Shown piece after piece: positions 1 to 6,546 of a stretch of 8,086 nucleotides of DNA (within the stretch, counting starts at the first letter, position 1; the number at the start of each line of letters is the position of its first letter). The notes beneath the pieces were generated by a model. It had not been told where the DNA came from. It made no database searches and saw only the letters and a program-made list of their open reading frames with translations. Both the position numbers and the translations under genes were made by a program. The DNA comes from Alphaproteobacteria bacterium (lineage in GTDB: Bacteria; Pseudomonadota; Alphaproteobacteria; Rhodobacterales; Rhodobacteraceae): NCBI GenBank assembly GCA_030428025.1, contig JAUIBJ010000133.1, forward strand, positions 1 through 8,086, given 5' to 3'.

Positions 1-380
1 AGCGTCTCGCGGATCATCTGATCCGTGAAGGGCCGCACCAGCATGCCCCATCCCTTTTCCCGGGTGATGTCCTGATCGTCCTCGCCGACGGTCAGGATGA
101 TATGCGCGCCGCGATCCGAAAGGTGGCGCCCCAGTCCCGTTTCCATCACCTGTGCGAGTCGCATTTCCAGAAACGCGGCGTCGAGCCGGGGTTCCGCGCT
201 CAGATGCGCCAGAATCTCGTCTGGCGCCTTCACCAGGATAACGCGGCAATCCTCGAAGGATTTGAGCGATCCGGCGATATCCTCGGCGATCAGGGCGTCC
301 TTTTCGAGCACAAGAAACACCGGCGCACCCTCGTGCGCCGGTCCGCCTGAACCGTGCGTTGTCGAATCAATGTCTATCAT
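1..380 (-). CDS. Receiver-domain (response-regulator-like) protein, degenerate, cut by the left window edge
   Basis: Reading leftwards from an ATG at 378-380 gives an open frame of 126 codons with no stop before the edge, so the C-terminus is missing. After about 20 hydrophilic residues the protein follows a CheY-like receiver fold: a hydrophobic first strand and acidic turn (VFLVLEKDALIAEDI), a third strand ending LEMRL, a fourth strand IILTVG, and a fifth-strand turn LVRPF. Key positions are changed: the phospho-acceptor Asp appears to be Glu (LEMRL, where active receivers have LDxxL), the acidic pair is Glu-Lys, and the conserved Lys before Pro is Arg. It may therefore act without phosphorylation, or be locked on by the Glu. 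No output domain is visible. No clear ribosome-binding site precedes the ATG; a GTG at 318-320 with GAGG 8 bases upstream is an alternative start that still keeps the whole receiver. It is divergent from the Crp/Fnr-like gene. Partner and pathway are unknown. Confidence 0.75.
   Translation of the reverse strand, partial: MIDIDSTTHGSGGPAHEGAPVFLVLEKDALIAEDIAGSLKSFEDCRVILVKAPDEILAHLSAEPRLDAAFLEMRLAQVMETGLGRHLSDRGAHIILTVGEDDQDITREKGWGMLVRPFTDQMIRET
319..342. repeat. Perfect 10-bp inverted repeat with 4-base loop in the receiver gene's 5' end
   Basis: ACCGGCGCAC (319-328) and GTGCGCCGGT (333-342) are exact reverse complements separated by four bases. In the receiver-gene mRNA the loop reads GAGG and lies just upstream of a possible GTG start (318-320), so the hairpin could mask a ribosome-binding site if that GTG is used. 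There is no U-rich tail, so it is not a normal intrinsic terminator. Confidence 0.55.
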
Positions 381-436
381 GCGCAATTTGTGGAACAGAC
401 AGCCATTCCGTGCATTAAACTATGACATGTCTATCA
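370..436. repeat. 10-bp direct repeat ATGTCTATCA flanking the divergent intergenic region
   Basis: ATGTCTATCA occurs at 370-379 and again at 427-436, in the same orientation and 57 bases apart. The left copy covers the start codon of the minus-strand receiver gene. The right copy overlaps the 8-base palindrome GACATGTC (424-431) just before the Crp/Fnr-like gene. Such a pair in a divergent promoter could be an operator for a shared regulator, but chance is possible and no known binding motif is recognised. Confidence 0.35.
392..416 (+). promoter_or_regulatory. Weak general-stress-like promoter before the Crp/Fnr gene (GGAAC-N16-CATT)
   Basis: GGAAC at 392-396 is followed after exactly 16 bases by CATT at 413-416, one mismatch from the CGTT -10 element of EcfG/SigT-type promoters. 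It points into the Crp/Fnr-like gene. Orientation, spacing and the perfect copies elsewhere in the window support it. The mismatch falls in the conserved GTT core, so it may be weak or unrelated. Confidence 0.35.
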
Positions 437-447
437 GGAAAAATCCA

Positions 448-1179
448 ATGCCCGTCCAGTGTCGCAACTGTCCCATCCGCAAACGTCCGCTCTTCGCGCC
501 GATGAGCGAGAGCGAGGTGGATTTCATGGAGGGGTTCAAGACGGGCGAGCTTGAGGTCGATCCTGGCACAACCCTGATGCTGGAAGGCTCCAATAGCCCC
601 CAGCTTTACACCGCGCTTGAAGGCATGGGTATCCGCTACAAATCCTTCGCCTCGGGCGAACGGCAGGTGATCGGTTTCGTGCTGCCGGGGGATTTCATCG
701 GATTGCAGGCCGGCGTGATGGATGCGATGCAGCACTCGGTCGAGGCGACGACGAAGATGCGGCTTTGCGTCTTCGACCGCAAGAGGCTCTGGAGCCTGTT
801 TCAGGACCATCCCGAACGCGCCTACGACCTGACCTGGATTTCAGCCGTGGAGGAACATTTCCTGGGCGAAAGCCTGAGCGTGGTCGGCCAGATGAGCGGC
901 ATAGAACGGGTGGCGCGCGCGATAGCCCAGTTCCACGACCGGGGCAACGCGCTGGGGATGGTCGAGGGCAAACGCATGCCCTTGCCCTTCCGGCAGCAGG
1001 ACCTCGCCGACGCGCTTGGCCTGTCGCTGGTTCACACCAACAAGATGCTCAGGCGGCTCTGTGCCGAGGGGATCGCGGAATGGAAGAACGGCTGGCTCAA
1101 GGTTCTGGATTCCGCGCGCCTGTGCGAAACCGCCCAGCTTCCGGCGGACCGCGAGCCGATGACGCGCCCGCTGATCTGA
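448..1179 (+). CDS. Crp/Fnr-family transcriptional regulator
   Basis: A 243-residue DNA-binding regulator of normal length for the family. Residues 1-27 contain CxxCPIRKRPLF (Cys5, Cys8), a start common in alphaproteobacterial Crp/Fnr proteins. Residues about 28-115 form the cyclic-nucleotide-binding-like beta-roll (FVLPGDFIGLQAG), then a long dimerisation helix (about 125-165), then a winged helix-turn-helix at about 180-220 (QQDLADALGLSLVHTNKMLRRL). Other cysteines are 107, 205 and 226. The third N-terminal Cys of the classical Fnr cluster motif is absent, so an oxygen-labile 4Fe-4S cluster is not clearly supported and the signal is unknown. The start at 448 is preferred because AGGAA (436-440) sits about 7 bases upstream; an in-frame ATG at 427 lacks such a site but lies about 10 bases after the weak promoter. 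The gene is convergent with the mscS-like gene, with 16 bases between stops. Confidence 0.9.
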   Translation: MPVQCRNCPIRKRPLFAPMSESEVDFMEGFKTGELEVDPGTTLMLEGSNSPQLYTALEGMGIRYKSFASGERQVIGFVLPGDFIGLQAGVMDAMQHSVEATTKMRLCVFDRKRLWSLFQDHPERAYDLTWISAVEEHFLGESLSVVGQMSGIERVARAIAQFHDRGNALGMVEGKRMPLPFRQQDLADALGLSLVHTNKMLRRLCAEGIAEWKNGWLKVLDSARLCETAQLPADREPMTRPLI

Positions 1180-1195
1180 CCCGCGCGGCTTAGCT

Positions 1196-2851
1196 CTACG
1201 ACAGGGCGGCGCCCTCTCTGTCCTTCCCCGCAATCCGTTCGCGGGGCCACCATTCCGGATGCTCTTCCCGGATGAAGGCCAGCAGTTCTTCACGCAACCG
1301 CATCTCGACTTCCCAGCCGGTCGAGGGATCGGGGGCCATCACATAGAAGGATACCTCCTGTCCGTGATCGCCATGCGCGGTGACGTAGCAAGTCAACTGA
1401 TCGGGTTCAATGACGTCGTCGTCGCTCTCGCCCAGTTCTCGGAACTTGTCCCGCAGCACCCTGGGATCGGCGGCATGGTCGAGCGTCAGGCGCACGGTCT
1501 GCATCATCCGCGCATCCTTCACCGACCAATTCTCGAATGGCTTGGATACGAAATGGCGCACCGGAACGATGATCCGCCGCTCGTCCCAGGTGCGCAACCG
1601 CATGAACGTGTAGAAGATGCTTTCCACATAGGACCATTCGCCCTCGAACAGGACGCTGTCGCCAATGCGCACGGGCTTGGCCAGCGCGATCTGCAAAGAG
1701 GCTAGGATATTGCCCAGCACGGCCTGTCCGGCGATGCCCAGCAGGACCGTCAGCACACCGGCCGAAGCCAACAGTGTCACGCCGATCGATTCGAAGAGGT
1801 TGAGCCGGCTGAGTACGTAGAAGGCGGCAAAGCCCACCATCAGCAACACGATGACCCGGCGCAGCGCATAGATCGAGGTGTAAAGCTCGCGCTTGTCAAG
1901 GCTGCGGGCATCGTCGATCTCGCCCACGTAACGCAGCGTCACCCGGTCGAGCACCGCATCCACCACGCGCAGCGCCGCGATACCGATGGCCGAGGCCATG
2001 ACGATCACCAGGATCGGCTGCACCACGCTCGTCACCGGCCCGGAGAAGGACACGAGCAGGCCGAGCACAAGCTGCGCCAGGATCGCCACCACGAAAAGCG
2101 CCAGCGGAAAGCTGGCCCGTCCGAAGGCGCGTTGCAGAAAGGCGTATCTGACTCGTCTTGCCAGATGGCCGACGATGGCGTTGACCAACCAGCCGATCAA
2201 GCCCAGCATCAGAAGGAAGACGGGCAGCAGGATCCATTCCCACACCCGCAGCCCGCCCAGTTCGGTCTTGAACTCTTTCGGGATGTAGCGCTCGAACATG
2301 CGCGGCCCGAACGCGTCGTGCAGGGGCGGCACGTCCTCGACTGTCTGCGGGGTGAAAAGCCAGACCGGCTCTGCCTCCTCTCCGGCCTTGTAGCGGGCGA
2401 TGCGGATTTCGTAGGCCCGGCCGTCGATCTCGAACAGCTTCAGGCCCAGATCGCGCCGTATCTGGCCACCCGAGCCGCTTTTGCTGCCGGCTTTCTCGAC
2501 CTTGGCATCGGGGCGCGAGGGCAGTTCCGACCAGTCGATCCAGACCCGGCGATCTAGCACCTGAAACAGTTGCCGCGCGATCTCGGGGCCGCGCTCGGCC
2601 TGTGCGTCCGCATCCACGGTGGCGAGGTTGAGAACATGCGCTGCCTGCTCGAAACGGTTTTCGTCGGCCAGTTCGACAAAGCCGCGCATGGCCGACCGCG
2701 GTGTCGAGAGGTTCAGATCCTCCGGCTTCGGCCCCAGCCCTTCGTTCAGCCGCTCGGCGCTGTACCAGCCCTGTGTCGCTTCCTGCGCGACGGCGAGGGT
2801 ACAGACCGTCACTGCGATGCCCAGCAGCAGGATGCGAAACAGATTGACCAT
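1196..2851 (-). CDS. MscS-family mechanosensitive ion channel with N-terminal periplasmic domain
   Basis: A 551-residue inner-membrane channel protein that should open under membrane tension to release solutes during osmotic downshock. Residues 1-23 look like a cleavable signal peptide (hydrophobic core, then AVAQ). A periplasmic region spans about 24-203. Membrane segments follow near 204-226, 246-270, 274-296 and 330-349, and then the pore-lining segment and MscS signature near 355-400 (GIAGQAVLGNILASL, then KPVRIGD entering the beta domain). The C-terminal cytoplasmic alpha/beta domain ends about residue 530. At roughly twice the length of E. coli MscS, it belongs to the larger family members. 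The ATG at 2849-2851 is chosen because the signal peptide begins there; an in-frame TTG 9 bases upstream is less likely. No ribosome-binding site is seen. A perfect stress promoter ends only 8 bases before the ATG, suggesting a leaderless message. Channel gating properties cannot be judged from sequence. Confidence 0.93.
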   Translation of the reverse strand: MVNLFRILLLGIAVTVCTLAVAQEATQGWYSAERLNEGLGPKPEDLNLSTPRSAMRGFVELADENRFEQAAHVLNLATVDADAQAERGPEIARQLFQVLDRRVWIDWSELPSRPDAKVEKAGSKSGSGGQIRRDLGLKLFEIDGRAYEIRIARYKAGEEAEPVWLFTPQTVEDVPPLHDAFGPRMFERYIPKEFKTELGGLRVWEWILLPVFLLMLGLIGWLVNAIVGHLARRVRYAFLQRAFGRASFPLALFVVAILAQLVLGLLVSFSGPVTSVVQPILVIVMASAIGIAALRVVDAVLDRVTLRYVGEIDDARSLDKRELYTSIYALRRVIVLLMVGFAAFYVLSRLNLFESIGVTLLASAGVLTVLLGIAGQAVLGNILASLQIALAKPVRIGDSVLFEGEWSYVESIFYTFMRLRTWDERRIIVPVRHFVSKPFENWSVKDARMMQTVRLTLDHAADPRVLRDKFRELGESDDDVIEPDQLTCYVTAHGDHGQEVSFYVMAPDPSTGWEVEMRLREELLAFIREEHPEWWPRERIAGKDREGAALS

Positions 2852-2859
2852 GCAGCCCA

Positions 2860-2884
2860 AACGTTCAACCGCGGCCTTCGTTCC
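2860..2884 (-). promoter_or_regulatory. General-stress (EcfG/SigT-type) promoter of the mscS-like gene
   Basis: On the minus strand GGAAC (2884-2880) is followed by 16 bases and CGTT (2863-2860), a perfect match to the alphaproteobacterial general-stress promoter. The ATG of the mscS-like gene begins 8 bases after the -10 element, so transcription should start at or within a few bases of the start codon. Confidence 0.8.
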
Positions 2885-2888
2885 AAGG

Positions 2889-2922
2889 GGCGTGCGCGGG
2901 CGGGGGGCCGCCCGCGCACGCC
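2889..2922 (-). terminator. 15-bp GC-rich hairpin, probable terminator of the csbD / stress-protein operon
   Basis: GGCGTGCGCGGGCGG (2889-2903) and CCGCCCGCGCACGCC (2908-2922) are perfect reverse complements with a GGGG loop. It lies 12 bases past the stress-protein stop codon and 4 bases before the -35 element of the mscS promoter on the same strand, where insulation would be useful. There is no U-tract, so it is not a textbook intrinsic terminator; it could also stabilise the mRNA 3' end. Confidence 0.6.
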
Positions 2923-2934
2923 AGCCATTCCGCC

Positions 2935-3417
2935 TCAGGGCAGCGCGATCACGTCATGCGTGCCCAGATCGGGGCGCGAGGTTCCGCTCGCGGCGGCGCG
3001 GGAGATTTCGGCGGCGAATTCCAGCCGGCCCGTCTCGGACGTCCAGACAGCCGCCTCGTCAGGCGTCATCTGCAGGAGCACGGCATCGGAGTCCTCGGGG
3101 CCGTGGCCCTCGAAAAAGGCTTCCGGGATCATGCCTCAAAGTTCTTTCAGTTTCTCGCCGTCGTCGCTTTTCCCGATATTGCCGCTCACGCAGGCATAGA
3201 AACGTTCGTCCGGAGTCTGGAAGGCAAAATGGGCCTGCCTGCCCTCCGCCGCCTCGGTCAGGTCGCTGTCAGCGGCGGAGATGAACCAGAGACTGTTTCT
3301 GTCTCGGTCTGCATAAGGCGTCATCGGCTGCATGTGCATCCCGGCTGCGTCGATGCCCAGCATGCCGGCGCGCTGGTTGTCGAGACGTTGCCAGAGTGTC
3401 GTCTTGAGATCGGTCAT
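2935..3417 (-). pseudogene. Pyridoxamine 5'-phosphate oxidase-like general stress protein, interrupted by an in-frame TGA
   Basis: Read through one TGA, the frame gives 160 residues, the usual size of the general-stress-protein-26-like family, which has a flavin-binding split-barrel fold. Part one (93 residues, 3417-3136) starts MTDLKTTLWQRLDNQ and includes SLWFISAADSDLTE and FYACVSGN. It ends KLKEL followed by TGA at 3136-3138. Part two continues in the same frame (GMIPEAFFEG, then LLQMTPDEAAVW). Relatives normally have Trp right after KxxEL, so TGG to TGA is the simplest explanation. The rest of the frame is intact, which suggests a recent mutation, a sequence error, readthrough, or re-initiation at the ATG (3130-3132) three bases after the stop. 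The start at 3417 is supported by its ATGA overlap with the csbD-like stop and by GGAG about 9 bases upstream. It is the second gene of the csbD operon. Enzyme activity and cofactor are not shown by the sequence. Confidence 0.82.
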
Positions 3418-3611
3418 ACCCTGCGGCTCCATTGATCGACTTCCTCCTCGGCCTCTTCCTTGCTGCGGCCGTATTTCTCCTGGATCAGCCCGACGAGTTT
3501 GTCGCGCTCGCCCTGGACCTGCTCAAGTTCCTGATCGGTGAGTTTGGCCCATTCCACGCGGGCGCTGCCCTGAAGCTGGGTCCACTTGCCTTGTATCTGG
3601 TCCCAATTCAT
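3414..3611 (-). CDS. CsbD-family small stress protein
   Basis: A 65-residue hydrophilic, highly charged protein starting MNWDQIQGKWTQLQGSARVE, with the typical CsbD pattern (W-x2-IQGKW near the start, then a helical region with GERDKL and a final ExxVDQW). Family members are abundant stress-induced proteins of unknown molecular role, named after a SigB-controlled gene of Bacillus; in alphaproteobacteria they are often in the general stress regulon. The ATG at 3609-3611 is fixed by a good AAAGGAG ribosome-binding site 6 bases upstream; a longer frame to 3749 is ignored because it crosses the promoter. The stop overlaps the next gene's start as ATGA (3414-3417), indicating translational coupling. 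It is divergent from the AI-2E-like gene across a shared stress-promoter region. Confidence 0.92.
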   Translation of the reverse strand: MNWDQIQGKWTQLQGSARVEWAKLTDQELEQVQGERDKLVGLIQEKYGRSKEEAEEEVDQWSRRV

Positions 3612-3642
3612 CCTGATCTCCTTTCGTGCATCTGTGGGTTGG

Positions 3643-3668
3643 AACAGCGTGCAGGGAGTGAATGTTCC
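3643..3668 (-). promoter_or_regulatory. General-stress-like promoter of the csbD operon (GGAAC-N17-TGTT)
   Basis: On the minus strand GGAAC (3668-3664) is followed by 17 bases and TGTT (3646-3643), one mismatch from CGTT. The predicted transcript would begin about 25 bases before the csbD-like ATG, leaving room for its ribosome-binding site. The two ends form a dyad, GGAACA (3641-3646) and TGTTCC (3663-3668), so the same sequence reads as GGAAC-N17-TGTT on the plus strand too. Confidence 0.6.
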
Positions 3669-3682
3669 CTTCCGTGGCGCTG

Positions 3683-3707
3683 GGAACAAATGCCCCCGGG
3701 CGGCGTT
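3683..3707 (+). promoter_or_regulatory. General-stress (EcfG/SigT-type) promoter of the AI-2E-like gene
   Basis: GGAAC (3683-3687), 16 bases, then CGTT (3704-3707): a perfect match in the correct orientation. An in-frame ATG (3717) lies 9 bases after the -10 element, almost the same geometry as at the mscS-like gene, again suggesting a leaderless message. Confidence 0.8.
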
Positions 3708-3716
3708 GCCGGTGCT

Positions 3717-4817
3717 ATGCGCAGCGTCTCCTCCCCCGGTTCTCCTCACGGCGATCCCGCGATGCGGGTTTCGGTCATCGTCATCGCGGTGGTGCTGACC
3801 TTCGCCGCGTTGAAGGCCGGCAGCGACATCTTCGCGCCTATGGTGCTGGCAACCGTCTCGGGTGTCATGCTGGCACCCTTGTCGGACATGTTCGAACGGG
3901 CGGGCCTTCCGCCCGGGCTCGCCTCGGCGGTTGTGCTGGTGCTGGGCATCGCGGCCATCGCCGTCATCGCCATTCTGGTCGAGCCGATCGCGTGGCGTGT
4001 CATCGAGGAACTGCCCCGCATCAAATGGGAGCTGCGCGCCATCGTCGAGGAGTTCCGCGCCCTGGTCCGCGGTCTGGACGAGATGAATCGCGAAGTCGGC
4101 GAGGCGCTGGGCACCGACGGCACCGAGGCCGGTGAGGCCGAGGCGCCGATCGTGCCGAAGCTGACCGACGCGCTGTTTCTGGCTCCGCGCCTGATCGCTC
4201 AGATTCTGGTCTTCGGTGGCACGCTTTTCTTCTTTCTCTACACCCGCAAGGGCATCTATGTCTGGCTTTCGCGCTGGATCGGAAGCTCGGCCGATACCGC
4301 TATCATCATGCAGCGCTTCACGCGGGCCGAACGGCTGGTGGCGCGCTATTTCCTCACCGTCTCGATCATCAATGCCGGGCTCGGCGCGGCGCTGGGTGGC
4401 GCGCTGGCGTTGATCGGTCTACCGGCGCCGCTGATCTGGGCGGTCGCGGCGGCGCTTTTGAATTTCATCCTCTATGTCGGACCGATGACGGTTGTGACGG
4501 GCTTGTTGTTCGCCGGTCTCATCGCCTTCGACGGGATGATGGTGGCCGTCCCGGCGGCAGTCTATCTCTGCCTCAACATGATCGAGGCGCAGTTCGTTAC
4601 CCCGGCACTGGTGGGCCGGCATATCGCGGTCAATCCGCTTCTGATCTTCGTGTCGCTGATCGTGTGGCTGTGGATCTGGGGCCCTGTGGGCGGAATCGTG
4701 GCCATCCCGGTTCTTGTCATCGTACTGGTGATGCTCGACATTTTCGACCCCGAGGCAGAGGCCGAAACGGAGACCCGAGGGGAGGGCGCTGCACAGCCCC
4801 GACCGGAGGGTTCCTGA
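3717..4817 (+). CDS. AI-2E family transporter (PF01594-type membrane protein)
   Basis: A 366-residue polytopic membrane protein. Hydrophobic segments lie at about 18-55, 68-92, 157-176, 207-235, 238-270 and 302-341. A long amphipathic, charged region (about 95-150) separates the first pair from the rest, as is usual in this family. Family hallmarks are LIGLPAPLIWAVAAALLNFI followed by YVGP, then EAQFVTPALVGRHIAVNPL and WLWIWGPVGGIVAIP. Members are variously described as exporters of autoinducer-2 or as Na+/H+ antiporters, so the substrate here is unknown. The tail (342-366) is acidic and polar. The start at 3717 is favoured by the stress promoter 9 bases upstream (leaderless); an ATG at 3762, giving MRVSVIVIAVV directly at the first membrane segment, is the main alternative, and neither has a clear ribosome-binding site. 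The gene is convergent with the phospholipase D-like gene, with 4 bases between stops and no obvious terminator. Confidence 0.9.
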   Translation: MRSVSSPGSPHGDPAMRVSVIVIAVVLTFAALKAGSDIFAPMVLATVSGVMLAPLSDMFERAGLPPGLASAVVLVLGIAAIAVIAILVEPIAWRVIEELPRIKWELRAIVEEFRALVRGLDEMNREVGEALGTDGTEAGEAEAPIVPKLTDALFLAPRLIAQILVFGGTLFFFLYTRKGIYVWLSRWIGSSADTAIIMQRFTRAERLVARYFLTVSIINAGLGAALGGALALIGLPAPLIWAVAAALLNFILYVGPMTVVTGLLFAGLIAFDGMMVAVPAAVYLCLNMIEAQFVTPALVGRHIAVNPLLIFVSLIVWLWIWGPVGGIVAIPVLVIVLVMLDIFDPEAEAETETRGEGAAQPRPEGS

Positions 4818-4821
4818 GGCT

Positions 4822-6414
4822 TCAGACGATTTCCTCTGGCATCCCCGGCGCCGGCGTGGCCACCTCGCGCGCGGCATCCGAATCGTAGCGCACGAGAAAC
4901 CCGCGCCGCTTCTCCGGCGGCGAGGCGCTGTTGAATTCCACCAGACGCCGCCAGTGGTCGAAAGCCGTTGCCGGGTCGAAGAACGCGTCGCCCGCATCCT
5001 TGGGCAGCCAGTGCCCCATCACCCGCCGGCGCAGCTCGGCCACATGTTCGGGCCGGTTCAGATAGATGCCGGCCTCGGTATCCCAGCGCAAGCTGCGGCC
5101 GTTCAGATTGGCCGAGGTGACCGTCGCGCCGAACCCGTCGAAGACCGACACCTTGGAATGCACATAGATCAGCGGCGCCTCTTCAAGCGTGTCGCGGCCG
5201 TCGCTGTCCCGCTCCCGCGGCTGGACCGGAGAGGCAACGACCATCCGGTCGCTGCCGAATCCGGCCCGCAGACGAGAGAGGCTGCGCACCTGCTGATATT
5301 CGCCAAACCTCGCATCCAGCCCGCGGCTGCTGGAAAAGGCCACGTCCTCGGGCGCGGCGGGCAGAACAACGATCAGCCGCAGGTCGGGGCATTCACGGGC
5401 GCGCCGGGCCAACGCACGGGCCAGCGGGAAATGCCGCAGGAACTGGGTTTCCAGATAGATGAGCTGCCGCGAGCGGCGGATCGCCATGTAATGGGCGCGC
5501 TCGACCTCCCTCACCGCGGTCTTGGGCGCGATCCGCATCGGTGCGCGCCGACGCGCGCGCGAGAGCGTGCGCAAAAACCCGCGTGCCGGCTCGGCCGGGG
5601 GCGCGGTGCCCGCAACGGTATCGAGAAAGCCGTCCAGATGTTTCTGGGCGGCCTCGGCCACCGGTCCGGTCACGATGGCCTGTACATCATGCCAGGTGCG
5701 CGGGGCGGGCCGCCTGTGCTGTTTGGTGTCGTAACGCCGCTCGTTCAGGTCAAGCCCGCCAACATAGACCGTCTTGCGGTCGAAGACGGCCATCTTCTGG
5801 TGATGGGTTGCCGGATGCAGATCGACCAGCCGCAGCGGAAAGCAGAGCTTGCCGTTGTTGTTCTCGTAGCACAGCTTCTGCAGGCGCGGGGTTTCGGACC
5901 TGAACTGCTCGCGCTCGCGTTGCGACATCGCCAGCCACATCTGCGCCACCTTGTTCATCTTGTGACGCACCATCGGATAGAAGAACAGCCTCGGCACCGC
6001 ACCCGCGCATGCATCGTGCAGCGCCACGGTGAATTCCAGCTTGACGTCTCTTTTCACCCGGTCGCGAAGGTCGGCCACCTGCCTCTGGGTGGACCAGGCC
6101 AGCTGATGAAGGTCCGGTGCCGCCACGGGGTCGAAATCCGACACCACCAGCCGGACGGCCACTCCGCGCTCGAGCGTATGGGAGAGAAGATCGAACCACG
6201 TCTCGCCGATCTTGCGCGCCTGCGGCGAACGCAGGCGGGTGTTGAGGTCGAACACCCGGAAACTGCCCGAGATTTCCCGTTCCGCGTCGAGAAAGGCCTG
6301 TTCGAACGCCGGAAAAGCCTCTTCCGCCGTCAGATACACTTTCAGACTCTCGATCGGCTCCTCGGGCTCGGGCGGCGGGGCGGTTTGCACTGTCACGTCG
6401 AATGAAGAATCCAT
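4822..6414 (-). CDS. Phospholipase D / cardiolipin-synthase-like protein with two HKD motifs
   Basis: A 530-residue protein of the PLD superfamily, which acts on phosphodiester bonds through a covalent phospho-histidine intermediate. Two complete HxKxxxxD motifs are present: His205-Lys207-Asp212 (HHQKMAVFD, followed by VYVGGLDLNERR) and His419-Lys421-Asp426 (HSKVSVFD, followed by TSANLNGRSLRWDTE). Both active-site halves look intact. No signal peptide or membrane segment is visible, unlike classical cardiolipin synthases, so it is probably cytosolic or peripherally membrane-bound. The substrate could be phospholipid, as context suggests, but nucleic acid cannot be excluded. The start at 6414 (MDSSFDV) is chosen for GGAAG 5 bases upstream; an ATG at 6426 is possible. 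A terminator at 6486-6521 separates it from the upstream minus-strand transcripts. Its own promoter is unclear: only CGAAC-N16-GGTT (6466-6442, minus) is seen. Confidence 0.9.
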   Translation of the reverse strand: MDSSFDVTVQTAPPPEPEEPIESLKVYLTAEEAFPAFEQAFLDAEREISGSFRVFDLNTRLRSPQARKIGETWFDLLSHTLERGVAVRLVVSDFDPVAAPDLHQLAWSTQRQVADLRDRVKRDVKLEFTVALHDACAGAVPRLFFYPMVRHKMNKVAQMWLAMSQREREQFRSETPRLQKLCYENNNGKLCFPLRLVDLHPATHHQKMAVFDRKTVYVGGLDLNERRYDTKQHRRPAPRTWHDVQAIVTGPVAEAAQKHLDGFLDTVAGTAPPAEPARGFLRTLSRARRRAPMRIAPKTAVREVERAHYMAIRRSRQLIYLETQFLRHFPLARALARRARECPDLRLIVVLPAAPEDVAFSSSRGLDARFGEYQQVRSLSRLRAGFGSDRMVVASPVQPRERDSDGRDTLEEAPLIYVHSKVSVFDGFGATVTSANLNGRSLRWDTEAGIYLNRPEHVAELRRRVMGHWLPKDAGDAFFDPATAFDHWRRLVEFNSASPPEKRRGFLVRYDSDAAREVATPAPGMPEEIV

Positions 6415-6485
6415 CGGTACTTCCATTGTCTTCCGGGACAACCAAGAACATCCCGAATGGTTCGGCGCCCTTGTGCGACATGCCG

Positions 6486-6521
6486 AAAAAAGCGGCCCCT
6501 GCCGTGGGGAGGCAGGGGCCG
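6486..6521 (-). terminator. Intrinsic terminator (11-bp stem plus T6)
   Basis: On the minus strand CGGCCCCTGCC pairs perfectly with GGCAGGGGCCG around a 7-base loop, followed after one base by six T's (plus-strand A's 6486-6491). It ends the PLDc_N/yihY-like transcript and the candidate small RNA, and isolates the PLD-like gene start 72 bases further on. Confidence 0.88.
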
Positions 6522-6546
6522 GCACCCGAGGGACAGGAAGGGTGCG

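Noticed and set aside
172..195. GGAAC-N15-CGTT on the minus strand inside the receiver gene
   Set aside because: The spacer is one base too short for this promoter type and the site lies within coding sequence pointing away from any gene start in view.
359..370. TTG-N6-CAA as an Fnr box in front of the Crp/Fnr-like gene
   Set aside because: The right half ATCAA is present, but the left half at the proper spacing is CGTTG rather than TTGAT.
97..447. N-terminal extension of the Crp/Fnr-like frame back to 97
   Set aside because: It crosses the receiver gene on the other strand and the divergent promoter region; the family's CxxCP start lies right after the ATG at 448, which has an AGGAA site.
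4806..4830. Bidirectional terminator between the convergent AI-2E-like and PLD-like genes
   Set aside because: Only imperfect short complementarity is seen around the 4-base gap, with no T-run on either strand.
4954..6405. Long plus-strand open frame (483 codons) opposite the PLD-like gene
   Set aside because: The opposite strand encodes a protein with two intact HKD motifs; this frame shows only the His/Arg/Gly-rich composition expected of an antisense shadow.
6442..6466. CGAAC-N16-GGTT on the minus strand before the PLD-like gene, as a stress promoter
   Set aside because: There is one mismatch in each element, including the first base of the -35, so it is too weak to list as a promoter; noted as the only candidate in that gap.
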